Positions 6,484-13,436 of a stretch of DNA of 26,088 bases are shown in pieces. The position numbers were made by a program, and so were the translations under genes. Positions within the stretch are counted from its first letter, which is position 1, and every line of letters starts with the position of its first letter. The stretch is from Acidimicrobiia bacterium UBA5794. GTDB taxonomy: Bacteria; Actinomycetota; Acidimicrobiia; Spongiisociales; UBA5794. Below the pieces are notes generated by a model. That model was given only the letters and a program-made list of their open reading frames with translations. It did not search any database and was not told where the DNA came from. The stretch is taken from contig DIDS01000003.1 of NCBI GenBank assembly GCA_002418265.1, positions 1-26,088 on the forward strand. Reading direction: 5' to 3'.

Positions 6484-7878
6484 ATGAGAATTCACAAGAG
6501 CATGCTCGCCATGACCCTCGCGTTGGGGCTTGTCGGAGCAGCTTGTAGTTCCACCAGCGAGGACACAACGACAACGACACCGTCCCAGGACGACGTCACG
6601 ACCACCACGGTCGAGAACATGGAAACGACCACGACGACCGAAGCGCCGGAAGATGAGCTCAAGACCGGGCGGGGCGTTGACGTCGCCTCAAAGACCATCA
6701 AGATCGGATTGCTTTCGGACCTGACTGGTCTGTTTTCACCGCTCGTCATCGATGTCACCGACGCTCAGCAGGTGTACTGGGACAAGGTGAATGCCGAAGG
6801 CGGCGTTGACGGCTGGACCGTTGAGCTCGTGGTCGAGGACACGAACTACAACGTTGAACAACACCTTGAGAAATACGAGAAGATCAAGGACGAGGTCCTG
6901 GCCCTGAGCCTTTCGACGGGATCACCGACCACCGTCGCGGCGTTGCCCCAGTATGTGGCCGACAGCATGCTGACCATCCCGTTGGGCTGGTATTCGGGTT
7001 GGGCAATCCCCGCGTTCGATTCGGGAGTCGTGTTCGAGCAGAACGCGAACTACTGCTTCGACACGATGAACATGGTCGAGTTCGCCATGGAGCAAGGCGG
7101 GCAGAAGTTCGCCCTTGCGACCTTCCCCGGTGATTATGGGCAGGACACATCGGCGGGTGCCAAGCATGCCTTCGATTACTACGACCTGGAACTCGTCTAT
7201 GACGGCGAGGCCGCGGTCATCCCCGGTCAGGACCTCACAGACGTCATCCAGGGGATCGCATCCTCGGGTGCGGATTGGACGATCCTGGCGGCGAGCCCGG
7301 GAACGGCCGCCGAGATCATGGGCGGCGCGGCGCAGGGAGGCTACACCGGCAAGTTCATCGGGAACAACGCGACCTACAACTTTGCTCTCTTGGATTCGCC
7401 CGTTGGGCCCTTGGTCGATGCCTCGTTCTACCAATCGGCGTTCAACGTCGGGTGGGGTCAGGATCTGCCGGGGAACAACGAGATGATGGCTGCCATGGCC
7501 GAGGCCTACCCGGACCGGCGACCGAGCGATGTGTTCATCCTCGGTTGGAACCAGGCCCTTGCGATGCACCAGGTGATCGCCCAGGCACTTGCCAACAAGG
7601 ACATCACCCCCGAAGGCATGGTTGCGGCGTCGACCGAGGTCAGTATCGATTTCGGTGGGTCCCAGCCGGCGCAAAGTTGGGCGGGTACCCCGAACGACTA
7701 TGTGGTTCGTGCCACGGCGATCTACAACCCTGATCTTGCGCTCTATACGGCCGCCGGTGGTGCAGGCCAGACCTTGAGCCAAGAAGGGGCAACGACCGGT
7801 TCTGTCTTGGAGAGGGACTTCTTCATCTCAGAGGCTGCAAAGGACTACGACTTCACGGCTCCGTGCTGGGAGATGTAG
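6484..7878 (+). CDS. ABC-type branched-chain-amino-acid-like substrate-binding lipoprotein
   Basis: A 464-aa exported protein of the type I periplasmic-binding family (LivK-like). A signal peptide ends in LVGAAC with the lipidated Cys at 21, followed by a Thr-rich linker to about residue 60. The binding domain then begins with TIKIGLLSDLTGLFSPL, has the typical NAEGGVDGWTVELVVEDTNY stretch, and continues through two lobes. The start ATG at 6484 follows GAAGGG with 7 bases between. It should capture a small ligand outside the membrane. No permease or ATPase of the Liv type lies in this window, so it depends on components elsewhere or acts as a sensor. It is divergent from the thiolase/BKACE operon, and the shared promoter suggests that its ligand is the pathway substrate or a relative. 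Confidence 0.92.
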   Translation: MRIHKSMLAMTLALGLVGAACSSTSEDTTTTTPSQDDVTTTTVENMETTTTTEAPEDELKTGRGVDVASKTIKIGLLSDLTGLFSPLVIDVTDAQQVYWDKVNAEGGVDGWTVELVVEDTNYNVEQHLEKYEKIKDEVLALSLSTGSPTTVAALPQYVADSMLTIPLGWYSGWAIPAFDSGVVFEQNANYCFDTMNMVEFAMEQGGQKFALATFPGDYGQDTSAGAKHAFDYYDLELVYDGEAAVIPGQDLTDVIQGIASSGADWTILAASPGTAAEIMGGAAQGGYTGKFIGNNATYNFALLDSPVGPLVDASFYQSAFNVGWGQDLPGNNEMMAAMAEAYPDRRPSDVFILGWNQALAMHQVIAQALANKDITPEGMVAASTEVSIDFGGSQPAQSWAGTPNDYVVRATAIYNPDLALYTAAGGAGQTLSQEGATTGSVLERDFFISEAAKDYDFTAPCWEM

Positions 7879-7886
7879 GACAAAGG

Positions 7887-7901
7887 ACGATCAGAGATCG
7901 T
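7887..7901. terminator. Small hairpin between convergent genes (possible weak terminator)
   Basis: ACGATC-AGA-GATCGT is a perfect 6-bp stem with a 3-base loop, in the short gap between the substrate-binding protein stop (7878) and the convergent TetR stop (7910). There is no T-run on either side, so intrinsic termination would be weak. Confidence 0.35.
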
Positions 7902-7909
7902 GGTTGGGT

Positions 7910-8509
7910 TCATCGTGTCGATTCGGATGGCCTGGTGATGAGCCCCATGCCGACGATGTCATTGAAGGTTTCGAAGGCAACGTCGAGTGGGATGTCCGTG
8001 CTGTCGTCAAGCTCGGATCGCACGACGGCCCAACCGATCTCGAAGAGCACCGCCGCAGCCACCTCGACATTGAGATCGGAGCGGATCGAGCCTTCCGATA
8101 TCCCCTGCGAGAGGGTCTCGGTGAGAAGTGCCCGGATTCGGCTGCGTTGGATGTCGGCTGCTTGGCGTGCCACGGCTCCGTCGACGAGCGCGGCTTCGCC
8201 AAACAGCGATGCCCGGAGGAGCTCATCACCTCCATAATGCTTGGCCGTGACCGTCACCAGCTCGCGCAGCCGCCGTGGAACGGAACCGGGTCCGTGGAGT
8301 GCGGTGTCGGCCTTGGCAAGGAACTTCTCAAGGGAGGCCTCGACCACGGCCATGTAGGCGGCCTCCTTTGAGGGAAAGTGGAGGTAGAAGCTCCCCTTTC
8401 CCATGTCGGCGGCGCGGGTGACCTCATCGACGGTGGTTCGGCGGTATCCGAAGCGACGGAACTGCTGCTCCGCTGCTTCGATGAGCTGCTTTCTGACCGA
8501 TGTTGTCAT
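7910..8509 (-). CDS. TetR-family transcriptional regulator
   Basis: A 199-aa TetR protein. The N-terminal helix-turn-helix (about residues 5-50) reads RRTTVDEVTRAADMGKGSFY followed by LHFPSKEAAY, a close match to the family. The rest is an alpha-helical ligand/dimer domain. I start it at ATG 8509 (MTTSVRKQ). An in-frame ATG at 8557 would include the palindrome at 8534-8556 as coding sequence, and the candidate -10 TAGAAT (8547-8542 on the minus strand) lies inside that palindrome. It is divergent from the acyl-CoA synthetase gene. The same 23-bp palindrome precedes the acyl-CoA dehydrogenase at 10332, so this protein most likely represses itself and the plus-strand catabolic genes until a CoA ester or acid binds. 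Confidence 0.93.
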   Translation of the reverse strand: MTTSVRKQLIEAAEQQFRRFGYRRTTVDEVTRAADMGKGSFYLHFPSKEAAYMAVVEASLEKFLAKADTALHGPGSVPRRLRELVTVTAKHYGGDELLRASLFGEAALVDGAVARQAADIQRSRIRALLTETLSQGISEGSIRSDLNVEVAAAVLFEIGWAVVRSELDDSTDIPLDVAFETFNDIVGMGLITRPSESTR

Positions 8510-8533
8510 GGTGCCTCGCGTCGTGCAATCGGA

Positions 8534-8556
8534 TGACCAAGATTCTAAACTGGTCA
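8534..8556. promoter_or_regulatory. Putative TetR operator, copy 1 (autoregulatory site)
   Basis: TGACCA-N11-TGGTCA is a palindrome with 6-bp arms; an extra A/T pair outside makes 7. It is centred on the TAGAAT -10 candidate of the minus-strand TetR gene. A second 23-bp site with the same arms, spacing and a CTAA core lies at 10287-10309. Confidence 0.65.
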
Positions 8557-8570
8557 TAGGTCACTCGGTT

Positions 8571-8626
8571 GTAGATCATTGGTAGTAGATCACTGGCAGT
8601 AGATCACTGGCAGTAGATCACTGGGT
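8571..8626. repeat. 14-bp tandem repeat, four units, in the divergent promoter region
   Basis: Units are GTAGATCATTGGTA, two exact GTAGATCACTGGCA, and GTAGATCACTGGGT at 8571, 8585, 8599 and 8613. They lie between the TetR gene and the acyl-CoA synthetase, immediately upstream of the synthetase ribosome site. They could be repeated binding sites or simple slippage products. Confidence 0.85.
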
Positions 8627-8670
8627 CGCAGGTCACTCATCCTGTGACGTTGGTGGAGGAGGGTATGGAG

Positions 8671-10242
8671 ATGCGGACAAATATCGGTTCCTTTCTGGCC
8701 AAGCGAGCCCGACTTGACCCGGCGAAAGTCGGGTTGGTCTTTGAGGGCCGCGAGATCACCTACGCCGAGTGGAATGCACAGGCCAACCGCGTCGCGAATG
8801 CGTGTGTGGGTCTCGGGGTGCGCCCGGGAGATCGAGTCGGTCTGTTGATGGGAAACTCACCTGCATTTCTCGACTGCTTCTTTGGCCTCGCCAAGATCGG
8901 TGCGATCATCGTGCCGCTGAACTGGCGTCTCGCCGCGCCTGAGATCGCCGTCGTGGCCGGTGATGCAGAGATCTCGACGCTTGTCTACGGGCCGGAGCAC
9001 ACCGCCGCGGTGGAGGCGATGCTCGATGACGTGAGCATCCCGACACGGATCGCAGTGGGAGACCATGTACCCGGAGACCATGTACCCGGAGACCATGTAC
9101 ATGGCGACCATGTTCGGGATGGGGACCACAGCTACGAGGCTCTCCTCGCCGAAAGCGCTTCGGAGGAGCCCACGATCCATGGGGGAGAGGACGATCCGAT
9201 CGTCATCATGTTCACTGCCGGAACCACCGGGCGGGCCAAGGGCGCCGTGTTGACCCACAACAACCTCTTCTACGACTCGTGCACGGTCACGTTCAGCCTC
9301 GACTGGCGCAGGGGCGACCGCGTGCTCGTGGCACTCCCGCTCTTCCACATCGGTGCATTGATCTATGCCGTGATCAACATCCATGTCGGGGCCACAACCG
9401 TGCTGATGGAATCCTTCGACCCCGCTGGCTTTCTCACGACGATCCAAGGGCAGCAGATCAACTCGTTCCTTGCGGTTCCCGCAATGCTCAACTTCATGCT
9501 CCAGGTACCAACCATCGAGGAGGCCGACGTATCGTCGGTCCGCTGGGCATTGTGTGGAACGGCTCCGGTTCCGGTTCCCTTGATCGAGGCCTGGGCGAAT
9601 CGTGGCATCGCCATCCAGCAGGTGTACGGTCTCACAGAGTGCACGGGAGGGGCGGCGGTGCTCGCGTCGGAGCGGGCGCTTGAGAAGGCCGGTTCCACGG
9701 GTCTTCCCATGTTTCATACCGACATCCGAATCGTTGATCAACAGGGAGATGACGTCGCTCCCGATGAGGTTGGTGAGATCATCATCAGTGGCCCCCACGT
9801 GATGGTCGAGTACTGGCGAGATCCGGTCTCGACGACCGCGACCCTCGAGGATGGCTGGCTCCGCACCGGGGATCTCGGCAGGTTCGACGATGAAGGATAT
9901 CTCTACGTCGTTGAGCGCAAGAAGGACATGATCATCTCGGGAGGCGAGAACATCTACCCCGCAGAGGTGGAGAACGTCCTCGCTGCCATGCCCAACATCG
10001 CCGAGGTCACGGTGATCGGTGTGCCCGACCCCGAGTGGGGTGAGGCGGTCTGTGTCGTGGCCCGTCCAACGGAGGGCCACACGCTCACGCTCGATGAGGT
10101 CGTCGCATACTGTCAAGGCAAGCTCGGCCGATACAAGCTCCCGAGAAAGCTCATCATCACCGATCAACCCTTGCCGCGGAGCCCCACGGGCAAGGTGCTC
10201 AAGAGGGTGCTGCGGGATGAAGCCTCACCCGCGACAACCTGA
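8671..10242 (+). CDS. Acyl-CoA synthetase (AMP-forming, FadD/ANL superfamily)
   Basis: A roughly 523-aa acid:CoA ligase that should activate the pathway acid to acyl-AMP and then to acyl-CoA. Landmarks in order: P-loop FTAGTTGRAKG near 181-191 (Ala where Ser is usual, Lys kept), YGLTECTG, the LRTGDLGRFD hinge/ATP motif, the RKKDMIISGGENIYPAEVE segment, and PRSPTGKVLKR with the adenylation Lys near the C-terminus. Residues about 131-150 contain a repeated GDHVP insert encoded by a 15-bp tandem repeat. I prefer ATG at 8671, eight bases after GGAGG; ATG at 8665 and GTG at 8644 are in frame. It is the first gene of the plus-strand cluster, divergent from TetR. The fatty, aromatic or terpenoid nature of the acid cannot be told. 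Confidence 0.93.
   Translation: MRTNIGSFLAKRARLDPAKVGLVFEGREITYAEWNAQANRVANACVGLGVRPGDRVGLLMGNSPAFLDCFFGLAKIGAIIVPLNWRLAAPEIAVVAGDAEISTLVYGPEHTAAVEAMLDDVSIPTRIAVGDHVPGDHVPGDHVHGDHVRDGDHSYEALLAESASEEPTIHGGEDDPIVIMFTAGTTGRAKGAVLTHNNLFYDSCTVTFSLDWRRGDRVLVALPLFHIGALIYAVINIHVGATTVLMESFDPAGFLTTIQGQQINSFLAVPAMLNFMLQVPTIEEADVSSVRWALCGTAPVPVPLIEAWANRGIAIQQVYGLTECTGGAAVLASERALEKAGSTGLPMFHTDIRIVDQQGDDVAPDEVGEIIISGPHVMVEYWRDPVSTTATLEDGWLRTGDLGRFDDEGYLYVVERKKDMIISGGENIYPAEVENVLAAMPNIAEVTVIGVPDPEWGEAVCVVARPTEGHTLTLDEVVAYCQGKLGRYKLPRKLIITDQPLPRSPTGKVLKRVLRDEASPATT
9061..9120. repeat. 15-bp tandem repeat inside the acyl-CoA synthetase gene
   Basis: GACCATGTACCCGGA occurs exactly at 9061 and 9076, followed by two diverged units at 9091 and 9106. 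It keeps the reading frame and encodes GDHVP-GDHVP-GDHVH-GDHVR. The segment lies in the N-terminal domain before the AMP-binding P-loop, where such a His/Asp-rich insert is not a general family feature. Confidence 0.9.
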
Positions 10243-10275
10243 CGTGAGCGTTGAGCCCATGTGTGGGTGCACCGT

Positions 10276-10309
10276 TTGCGGACAGATGACCAGATGCCTA
10301 ATCTGGTCA
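10276..10309 (+). promoter_or_regulatory. Promoter with TetR operator copy 2, upstream of acyl-CoA dehydrogenase
   Basis: TTGCGG (10276-10281), a 17-base spacer and TAATCT (10299-10304) form a plausible promoter. A palindrome of the form TGACCAGAT-N5-ATCTGGTCA (10287-10309) has perfect 9-bp arms and covers the -10 box. It has the same arms and total length as the site at 8534-8556, so the same TetR probably binds both. Confidence 0.65.
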
Positions 10310-10331
10310 GTAGTCATTCACGAGGTTTTTC

Positions 10332-11489
10332 ATGTCCTATCCCCGCCAACCATCCCGCTACCTTGACGACGATCTTGCGGCGTTTCGAAACATGGTCGCG
10401 TCATTCGTGGATCTCGAGATCCGTCCCCACGCCGACGAATGGGAGGCAGCAGGCGAGTTCCCTCGCGACCTGTACACCAAGGCGGCCGCGGCAGGGCTGC
10501 TCGGTCTGCGATACGATCCAAAATGGGGTGGGGGCGGTGGGAGCTTTCTCGCGACGTGTGTGATGTGCGAGGAGCTCATCAAGGGCGACACCGTCGGTAC
10601 CGCGGTCGGGCTGCTTGCGCAGTCCGAGTTCGCACTCTCGGTGTTGGCAGACGAAGGATCCGACCGACTCAAGGAGGAGTATCTCGCCCCCGCAATCCGC
10701 GGTGAACTGATCGGCGCGATCGGCGTGAGCGAGCCGGGCGCCGGGTCCGACGTCGCCGCCATCACCACCCGCGCCGTGCGCGACGGGGATGACTACGTGA
10801 TTTCGGGTCAGAAGACCTTCATCACGAACGGTACACGGGCCGACTTCATCGCCCTGGCCGTTCGTACGGGAGATGCCGGCCCTCGTGGCATTTCCGTTGT
10901 GATCTTCCCGACCGACACGCCCGGGTTCGCCGTGGGCAGAAAGCTGGAGAAGCTCGGCTCCCGCGCCTCGGACACGGCTGAGTTGTTCTTCGATGAGTGC
11001 CGGATTCCCACTGGGAACCTTGTCGGGGAGGAGGGCATGGGGATGCGCTATGTCCTGTCGCATTTCGGAGGCGAACGTCTCGTGATCTCCGCCTTTGCGG
11101 TGGGGATCATGGAGCGACTGATCGACCTCGGCCTCGAATACGCCTCGGCACGTCAGGTGTTCGGCAAGCCGTTGACCGATTTTCAGACCTGGCGGCATCG
11201 CTTCACCGAGATGGCGACACGATTGGAGGCAACTCGCACGCTCACCTATCAGGCGGCGGACCTGCTCGATGCACGACATGGGAGCGGTGATGTTGCCGTT
11301 TCGATGGCCAAGTTGTATGCCGCGGGGGCCGTGCAGTTCGTTGCTTCCGAGATCCTCCAACTCCACGGTGGCTTTGGGCAGATGGAGGAATCGGCGATAC
11401 CGCGCTACTACCGGGACGTCGCAGGATTCTCTGTGGGAGCAGGTACGACGGAGATTCAGCGCGAGATCATCGCTGCGGCGCTGATCTGA
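10332..11489 (+). CDS. Acyl-CoA dehydrogenase (isovaleryl-CoA/long-chain type base position)
   Basis: A 385-aa FAD-dependent acyl-CoA dehydrogenase that introduces an alpha,beta double bond. Visible motifs are the IGVSEPGAGSD FAD/substrate motif, GQKTFITNG, RQVFGKPL, and the C-terminal GAGTTEIQRE. The position of the usual C-terminal catalytic Glu (YEGT in medium-chain enzymes) is Ala. Instead Glu248 in GGERLV matches the helix-G glutamate used by isovaleryl-CoA and long-chain acyl-CoA dehydrogenases. This suggests a branched or bulky acyl-CoA substrate. The start ATG at 10332 is preceded only by a weak AGG at 10321-10323. The gene has its own promoter and operator. A further group of genes follows closely. 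Confidence 0.93.
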   Translation: MSYPRQPSRYLDDDLAAFRNMVASFVDLEIRPHADEWEAAGEFPRDLYTKAAAAGLLGLRYDPKWGGGGGSFLATCVMCEELIKGDTVGTAVGLLAQSEFALSVLADEGSDRLKEEYLAPAIRGELIGAIGVSEPGAGSDVAAITTRAVRDGDDYVISGQKTFITNGTRADFIALAVRTGDAGPRGISVVIFPTDTPGFAVGRKLEKLGSRASDTAELFFDECRIPTGNLVGEEGMGMRYVLSHFGGERLVISAFAVGIMERLIDLGLEYASARQVFGKPLTDFQTWRHRFTEMATRLEATRTLTYQAADLLDARHGSGDVAVSMAKLYAAGAVQFVASEILQLHGGFGQMEESAIPRYYRDVAGFSVGAGTTEIQREIIAAALI

Positions 11490-11504
11490 GAGGAAGGACC
11501 ATGG

Positions 11505-12401
11505 ATGACTGAACAGGTGGCTGCGATCGATGCGTGGATGACGATCCTGTCGCCGGCGACGGCGCAGCGGTGGCCGGATTCGTTCTGGCACATCTTTCGC
11601 AAGTATGGCGTCGAGGAACGCTTCCGGAAGGGCTTCACGCTCGATGAGATCATCGCTGAGATGGATGCTGCAGGGGTTGGGATCGGCGTCGCCTCTGCGT
11701 TCAAGTTTCTCGACACATGGGTGGTGACAAACGACGAAACCGCCGCCTATGTCAAGGAGGCCCCGGACCGGTTCATCGGTTCGTTCACCGTTGATATCCG
11801 TGATCCGATGCCAGCCATACGTGAGTTTCGGCGTTGCGTCGAGGAGCTCGACATGAAGGTGTTCCGCCTTGAGCCCTACCAGTACGGTGACGGTCGTACC
11901 ACTGCTCCGCCACCGACGGACCGCATGTATTGGCCGTTTTATGTGGCCTGTGTCGAATATGACATCCCGGTTGCGATCCAGGTTGGCCACACGGGCCCCC
12001 TCCTGCCGTCCGAGTGTGGGCGACCGATCCATCTCGACGAGGTTGCGCTGACCTTCCCGGAGCTGACGATTCTGGGCACCCACAATGGGGATCCGTGGGT
12101 GGAGGAGATGATGATCCTCGCTTGGAAGCATCCCAACGTCTACATCGAATCATCGGCTCGCCGTGCCAGATACTGGTCAGACTCCCTCAAGAAGTTCGCC
12201 GGTGGCTACGGGCAGGACAAGATGATCTGGGGGACCGATTATCCGTTGCTGCCGTTCTCGTGCGTCGAGGACGTGTATGCCTGCAACTTTTCCGAAGAGG
12301 CGACCCGCAAGATCCTGCGCGACAACGCCGCGCGAGTTTTCGGGATCGATGGCCAGGAACCAGATGAACAGCACCCAGATGAACAGGACCCAGATGGCTA
12401 G
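11505..12401 (+). CDS. Amidohydrolase-2 family protein, possibly a beta-ketoacyl-CoA hydrolase
   Basis: A 298-aa TIM-barrel protein of the ACMSD-like amidohydrolase family. It shows QVGHTGPLLPSECGR, LGTHNGDPW and MIWGTDYPL, which supply two His and the Asp of a metal site. The N-terminal HxH metal motif is missing; the sequence there is IDAWMTI. From memory, actinobacterial amidohydrolase-family enzymes with a WM in place of HxH include a 4-hydroxyphenyl-beta-ketoacyl-CoA hydrolase of p-hydroxycinnamate catabolism. CoA-thioester hydrolysis therefore seems more likely here than decarboxylation. The start ATG at 11505 follows AGGAAGG. The C-terminus ends in a repeat-encoded PDEQHPDEQDPDG tail. 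It is followed after 9 bases by the alcohol dehydrogenase that could make its beta-keto substrate. Confidence 0.85.
   Translation: MTEQVAAIDAWMTILSPATAQRWPDSFWHIFRKYGVEERFRKGFTLDEIIAEMDAAGVGIGVASAFKFLDTWVVTNDETAAYVKEAPDRFIGSFTVDIRDPMPAIREFRRCVEELDMKVFRLEPYQYGDGRTTAPPPTDRMYWPFYVACVEYDIPVAIQVGHTGPLLPSECGRPIHLDEVALTFPELTILGTHNGDPWVEEMMILAWKHPNVYIESSARRARYWSDSLKKFAGGYGQDKMIWGTDYPLLPFSCVEDVYACNFSEEATRKILRDNAARVFGIDGQEPDEQHPDEQDPDG
12361..12396. repeat. 15-bp tandem repeat at the 3' end of the amidohydrolase gene
   Basis: Units CAGATGAACAGCACC and CAGATGAACAGGACC are followed by the partial unit CAGATG. They keep the frame and encode PDEQ repeats just before the stop codon, so they extend the C-terminus with an acidic tail. 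Confidence 0.85.
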
Positions 12402-12410
12402 GAGACGACG

Positions 12411-13427
12411 ATGCGTGCCGTGACGTACCGGGGACCCGGAGAGCTCCGCGTCGAATCGATTCCCGACCCCATCCCCGCCCCCGGTGAGGTGCTGCTCACG
12501 GTTGCCGCGGCAGGCATCTGTGGAACTGACCGCCACATCGTTGCAGGTGAGCTCGACGTTGCCCCCGGCACCGTCCCCGGCCACGAGATAGCCGGGAGAG
12601 TCGCCCAACTCGGTGAAGATGTTGATGGATGGTCCATCGGTGCTCGGGTGGTGTCGTACGGTCAGGTCACCTGTGGAAGGTGTGGCCCGTGTCTTGACGG
12701 CAATGAGCATCGCTGTCGGCGACCCGAGGTGTTGGGCATGACCCGTCAGGGCGGCTTCGCCGAGATGGTCGCCGTGCCACAACAGTGTCTCATTGCCGTT
12801 CCCGACCTGGTCCCGGACGAGATCGGGGCAATCGTTCCCGACGCCATCGCAACGCCGTACCACGCCCTCATCACGGTCGGCAGAATCGGCGCTGGCGAAA
12901 CCGTGGTCATCATCGGTGCCGGTGGTCTTGGGCTCCAGGCGATCGCGGTGGCTCGCATGGCCGACGCCAAACGGATCGTTGCAGTGGATCCATCTGCTGA
13001 TGCCCGTGAGGCCGCACTCATTGTCGGTGCCGACGCCGTCCTTGACCCAACCGCCGGTGAGAATCCCGCCAAGGCCCTGTATGACCTGACGGGGGGCGCG
13101 ACACTGGGCCTTGAGGCAGTTGGCCGTGCCGATTCAGTGGAACTCGGGATGCAGTCACTCGCACCCGGTGGCAGGCTGGTGATCGTTGGTGTGGGACAAG
13201 ATCGCCCCAGACTGCCTCCCCTCATTCGATTCGTCGCCGGAGAGACCTCGATCCACGGGTCCTTCGGATCCACCATGGCAGAGATCAGGACCGTCCTCGA
13301 CCTCATCGCCGCCGACAAGCTCGACGTGTCCCACGCGATCTCGCGCCGTGTTCCCTTGGACGACGTCCCTGCTGTCTTCAAACGTCCCGCAACACCCGGA
13401 CGAACCGTCACCCTTCCCGAACTGTGA
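12411..13427 (+). CDS. Zinc-dependent alcohol dehydrogenase (MDR family)
   Basis: A 338-aa medium-chain dehydrogenase. Catalytic zinc ligands are Cys37 (GICGTD) and the GHE pair at 58-59. Structural zinc is bound by Cys88, Cys91, Cys94 and Cys102. The nucleotide-binding motif GAGGLGLQ is followed by an Asp at the end of beta-2 (IVAVD), which favours NAD over NADP. It would oxidise a secondary alcohol, plausibly the hydroxyacyl-CoA made by a crotonase in this cluster, to the keto form. The start is ATG at 12411, nine bases after the amidohydrolase stop, with a GGAG in the gap. It lies in the same transcription unit as the neighbours on both sides. Beta-hydroxyacyl-CoA as substrate is inference from context; MDR enzymes are otherwise broad. 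Confidence 0.92.
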   Translation: MRAVTYRGPGELRVESIPDPIPAPGEVLLTVAAAGICGTDRHIVAGELDVAPGTVPGHEIAGRVAQLGEDVDGWSIGARVVSYGQVTCGRCGPCLDGNEHRCRRPEVLGMTRQGGFAEMVAVPQQCLIAVPDLVPDEIGAIVPDAIATPYHALITVGRIGAGETVVIIGAGGLGLQAIAVARMADAKRIVAVDPSADAREAALIVGADAVLDPTAGENPAKALYDLTGGATLGLEAVGRADSVELGMQSLAPGGRLVIVGVGQDRPRLPPLIRFVAGETSIHGSFGSTMAEIRTVLDLIAADKLDVSHAISRRVPLDDVPAVFKRPATPGRTVTLPEL

Positions 13428-13436
13428 GGTACTCCC

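Noticed and set aside
10401..12131. Long open frame of about 576 codons on the minus strand opposite the acyl-CoA dehydrogenase and amidohydrolase
   Set aside because: It is antisense to two clearly recognised genes, shows no protein-family motif and is the usual third-position GC shadow. The same applies to long frames at 8857-10167 (-), 6922-7782 (-), 1123-2049 (+), 2352-3299 (+), 262-867 (+) and 19169-20074 (+).
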